NCBI GenBank assembly: GCA_012510625.1
Contig: JAAZHP010000126.1
Coordinates: forward strand, 1 to 7,290
From: Bacillota bacterium
GTDB taxonomy: Bacteria; Bacillota; Dethiobacteria; DTU022
Direction: 5' to 3'
Length of the DNA: 7,290 bases
A program made the translations under genes and the position numbers. The stretch's first letter is position 1. Each line of letters starts with the position of its first letter. This document shows positions 5,006-7,290 of the stretch, piece after piece. The notes under the pieces were generated by a model. That model made no database searches. It was not told the DNA's origin and was given only the letters and a program-made list of their open reading frames with translations.

Positions 5006-5017
5006 ATCTGGAAAAGG
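5000..5017 (+). promoter_or_regulatory. Hairpin masking the moeA Shine-Dalgarno
   Basis: CCTTTT (5000-5005) is perfectly complementary to AAAAGG (5012-5017), with a six-base loop ATCTGG. The right arm is the moeA ribosome binding site (AAAAGGTG, 6 bases before ATG 5026). The left arm shares two C residues with the terminator-like hairpin and uses its T-run. This allows a translational layer of control or an alternative to termination. Confidence 0.45.
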
Positions 5018-5025
5018 TGAATCCG

Positions 5026-6252
5026 ATGAAATTAATGCGCGTGACCGATCCGCAAATCGTTCTGGAGCTGATTGAAAAAGAGTTTCAGCCGCTTGTAGCT
5101 GAAACAGCAGCCCTGGAAGAAGCCGGAGGCCGGGTTCTTGCCGGGCCGGTTTATGCCGGTGAAGATATCCCGGGCTTTGACCGCTCCACTGTAGACGGCT
5201 ATGCAGTTATGGCCCGCGACAGCTTCGGCGCACAGGAGGGGCTGCCCGCTGTTTTCGAATGCGCCGGCGAGATTTTGATGGGCCAACCCGCACCGGCTTT
5301 AAAAAGAGGTCAATGCTACCTCATCCATACCGGGGGGATGCTCCCGGCCGGCGCCGATGCAGTGATCATGCTCGAAGATACCGAGACCCTGGAGAACCAG
5401 GTGCACGCCTACCGCCAGGTAGCGCCCGGCGAAAATGTCATTCGCAAAGGTGAAGATTTGCCGCGTGGCGATGAGGCGCTGCCTGCAGGAAGACTGCTGC
5501 GCGCACAGGAACTGGGACTGCTGGCCTCCCTGGGGGCGCGCGAGGTAAAAGTTTACCGCAAGCCGGTTATGGGGCTGCTCTCTACAGGAAACGAGCTGGT
5601 GCCCTACACGACGGCAGAGCTGCCGCCAGGCAAGATCCGCGACAGCAACAGCCGCTCCCTGGCCTACCTGGGGCGGAAATACGGCGCGCAGGTGCTCGAA
5701 AGCGAAATTCTTGTCGACTCCTTCGATCACTTCCTGGAGAAGGGCCGCAGCCTGCTTAATAAGGTCGATTTCCTGGTCTTCTCGGGCGGCAGCTCGGTGG
5801 GAGCGCGCGACTTTACCGCCCGGACCATGGAGGAGCTGGGTGAACCGGGCCTTCTTGTCGAAGGAGTCTCCGTCAAGCCCGGCAAGCCCACGCTTTTGGC
5901 CAACTGCGGCGGCAAGCCGGTCCTGGGGCTGCCCGGCCATCCGGTATCGGCCCTGGTAATATTCTCCATTTTCGGGGCCGCCATACTGCAGCGGCTCTCC
6001 GGCAGGAAGCCGCGGCCGTTTCAACCGGCGGTCCGCGCCACCCTGACCCGCAACTTGCCCTCGAGCAGCGGGCGAACCGATTACGTAAGCGTGAAACTGG
6101 AGCAGGGCAACGGCCGGGCCCTCGCCATCCCGGTATTTGGCCGCTCAGGAATGCTGCGCATACTTGCCGATGCGGATGGTTTCCTGGTTATCCCCGCCGA
6201 AAAGGAAGGGCTGCTGGAAGGAGAAGAAGTTGATATTTTTATGTGGGAATAG
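5026..6252 (+). CDS. moeA: Molybdopterin molybdenumtransferase MoeA
   Basis: The product, 408 residues from ATG 5026, matches the usual 400-410 residues of MoeA. The enzyme inserts molybdate (or tungstate) into adenylylated molybdopterin to complete the cofactor in the cytoplasm. Recognised motifs are PGFDRSTVDGYAV (49-61), STGNEL (186-191), SGGSSVGARD (253-262), VKPGKP (283-288) and GLPGHPVSA (301-309). The central MoCF-type fold lies at about 182-318 and the beta-rich domain IV at about 335-405. The frame is open back to an ATG at 4897, but that lies inside the riboswitch and would add 43 low-complexity residues. AAAAGGTG (5012-5019) instead places the start at 5026, with ATG 5035 less well spaced. 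Expression is probably lowered when cofactor binds the leader. A second MoeA-family gene follows 44 bases later. Confidence 0.95.
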   Translation: MKLMRVTDPQIVLELIEKEFQPLVAETAALEEAGGRVLAGPVYAGEDIPGFDRSTVDGYAVMARDSFGAQEGLPAVFECAGEILMGQPAPALKRGQCYLIHTGGMLPAGADAVIMLEDTETLENQVHAYRQVAPGENVIRKGEDLPRGDEALPAGRLLRAQELGLLASLGAREVKVYRKPVMGLLSTGNELVPYTTAELPPGKIRDSNSRSLAYLGRKYGAQVLESEILVDSFDHFLEKGRSLLNKVDFLVFSGGSSVGARDFTARTMEELGEPGLLVEGVSVKPGKPTLLANCGGKPVLGLPGHPVSALVIFSIFGAAILQRLSGRKPRPFQPAVRATLTRNLPSSSGRTDYVSVKLEQGNGRALAIPVFGRSGMLRILADADGFLVIPAEKEGLLEGEEVDIFMWE

Positions 6253-6254
6253 CT

Positions 6255-6267
6255 CCGGCCACGCCGG
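6255..6267 (+). other. Small intercistronic hairpin between the two moeA-type genes
   Basis: CCGGC (6255-6259) and GCCGG (6263-6267) pair perfectly around a three-base loop (CAC), two bases after the moeA stop. No T-run follows, so it is not a terminator. It might stabilise the 3' end of the moeA message or be incidental. The 44-base spacer and the shared direction still favour co-transcription with the next gene. Confidence 0.35.
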
Positions 6268-6296
6268 CTGACAAAAGAGAAAAGTAGGAGAGCGCC

Positions 6297-7290
6297 ATGC
6301 AGAAAATATACCTGAGCAATATTCCGCGGCAGGAAGCACGGCAGAAATTTCTCACCGGGGTGCAGATCCCCCGCCGCCGCGAAATAATTAAAACTTCTGA
6401 ATCCCTGGGCAGAATCACCGCGGAGGCCCTTTTTGCCCGTCTCTCCATGCCCGGAGACCATGCCGCGGCCATGGACGGCTTTGCCGTATTGGCCGAGCGC
6501 ACTTTCGGAGCCACCGACCAGAGCCCGCTGCAGCTGGCCCTGGGAGAGGATTGCCGGCCGGTGGATACGGGAGATCCCCTGCCTCCTGGTTTCGACGCCG
6601 TAATCAAGGTGGAAGATGTCCAGCCCGTAAGCGGCGGCATCGAGATTTTAGCCCCGGCTACACCCTGGCAGCATGTCCGCCCCGTGGGTGAAGACGTGGT
6701 CGCCGGCGAGCTGCTGCTGCCGGCTTATCACCGGCTGCGCCCGCAGGACCTGGGCGTGCTCCTGGCCGGCGGGATTACCGAAGTTCCGGTGCTGGCCAGG
6801 CCGAAGGCGGTGATCATCCCCACGGGGACGGAGCTGATCCCGCCTGAAGAGAAGCGCCGCAGGGGCAGCATCCCCGATTTCAACAGCACCGTTGTCGCCG
6901 CCTACCTGGCGGAATGGGGCGCGGAGGCGGCAATTTACCCCATCGTGCCCGACGATCGGGCCAGGCTCGAGGAGACTGCCGCGCGGGCGGCGGCGGAAGG
7001 AGACCTGGTGATTATCCTCGCCGGATCCTCCGCCGGGCGGGAAGATTACACGGTGCATGTCATCGAAGCGCTGGGAGAAGCATTCGTGCACGGCGTAGCG
7101 ACGCGGCCCGGCAAGCCCACCATTCTCGGTCAAATTGCGGGCAAGCCGGCAGTGGGGCTGCCCGGATATCCCGTCTCGGCCTATCTCAGCCTGGAATGGT
7201 TCGTCCGGCCTTTAATCTTCCGCGCCCTGGGACAGGCTGAGCCGGCCAGGGAAAGGCTGGCCGCAACCCTGGGGCGGCGCGTCGTCTCCG
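6297..7290 (+). CDS. Second MoeA-family protein, probably the long type with a C-terminal binding-protein-like domain (partial)
   Basis: This frame is open from ATG 6297, 6 bases after AGGAG (6286-6290), to the window edge, giving 331 residues without a stop. MoeA signatures appear in order: MPGDHAAAMDGFAV (51-64), PTGTEL (175-180), AGSSAGREDYT (242-252), RPGKP (270-274) and GLPGYPVSAY (287-296). They differ from the first MoeA in characteristic ways: HAAAMDG replaces DRSTVDG, and AGSSAG replaces SGGSSVG. The start MQKIYLSNIPRQEA and these variants are what I recall from long Firmicutes MoeA proteins (about 630-650 residues). Those carry a periplasmic-binding or LysR-substrate-like domain after the MoeA part. 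That extension would lie beyond 7290 and is not seen. Possible roles are tungstate versus molybdate selection, or cofactor sensing, both unproven. The MoeA-family assignment itself is firm. Confidence 0.88.
   Translation, partial: MQKIYLSNIPRQEARQKFLTGVQIPRRREIIKTSESLGRITAEALFARLSMPGDHAAAMDGFAVLAERTFGATDQSPLQLALGEDCRPVDTGDPLPPGFDAVIKVEDVQPVSGGIEILAPATPWQHVRPVGEDVVAGELLLPAYHRLRPQDLGVLLAGGITEVPVLARPKAVIIPTGTELIPPEEKRRRGSIPDFNSTVVAAYLAEWGAEAAIYPIVPDDRARLEETAARAAAEGDLVIILAGSSAGREDYTVHVIEALGEAFVHGVATRPGKPTILGQIAGKPAVGLPGYPVSAYLSLEWFVRPLIFRALGQAEPARERLAATLGRRVVS

Noticed and set aside
4830..5075. Short frame spanning the moeA leader
   Set aside because: Its ATG is inside the -10 region of the promoter, and the whole frame reads through the riboswitch and into moeA in another frame.
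5299..6024. Long minus-strand open frame (241 codons) opposite moeA
   Set aside because: It lies wholly antisense to a confident MoeA gene, has no recognisable domain, and arises from GC-rich codon bias in the opposite strand.
6648..7133. Minus-strand open frame (161 codons) opposite the second MoeA-type gene
   Set aside because: The + strand frame carries five MoeA signatures across the same stretch; the antisense product has none and is compositionally odd.

Overview
The window looks like a chromosomal segment from a Gram-positive, Clostridia-type bacterium (Firmicutes, perhaps Peptococcaceae or Moorella-like). I infer this from strong AAGGAGG-type ribosome binding sites, TTG starts, moderately high GC content, a LiaI/LiaF-type membrane module, a B. 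subtilis-type pair of short chromate transporters and a Firmicutes-style pair of moeA genes. No genus can be named from sequence alone. All confident genes are on the + strand.

Region 1 (1-299) is mostly non-coding. It may hold the last codons of an upstream gene (to 122), a GC-rich hairpin repeat (130-157) and a weak promoter-like AT stretch. Region 2 (300-2818) is a tight four-gene operon: an ECF sigma factor, its zinc-finger membrane anti-sigma factor, and two membrane proteins with LiaI/LiaF-like transmembrane segments, the second with a large extracytoplasmic domain. Start and stop codons are 0-3 bases apart and every gene has a strong ribosome binding site, so this is probably one envelope-stress signalling unit. 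A second, inverted copy of the hairpin repeat lies just after it (2837-2885).

Region 3 (2819-3104) is a 286-bp gap with the repeat, a possible terminator, a weak promoter and small inverted repeats. Region 4 (3105-4766) has a MarR-family regulator followed by two abutting half-size CHR (chromate ion transporter) genes. They probably form a two-subunit oxyanion transporter.

Region 5 (4767-7290) is the most interesting part. An extended -10 promoter drives a leader that I read as a molybdenum/tungsten cofactor (Moco RNA motif) riboswitch. It is followed by a 12-bp terminator-like hairpin and a small hairpin masking the Shine-Dalgarno. Next comes moeA (molybdate insertion into molybdopterin), whose real start is 5026 rather than the first in-frame ATG inside the riboswitch. 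A second, divergent MoeA-family gene follows and runs off the window end; its signatures match the longer MoeA type that often carries a C-terminal binding-protein-like domain. The cofactor is therefore likely to feed back on the expression of its own last synthesis step.

No tRNA, rRNA, CRISPR array or insertion sequence was seen.
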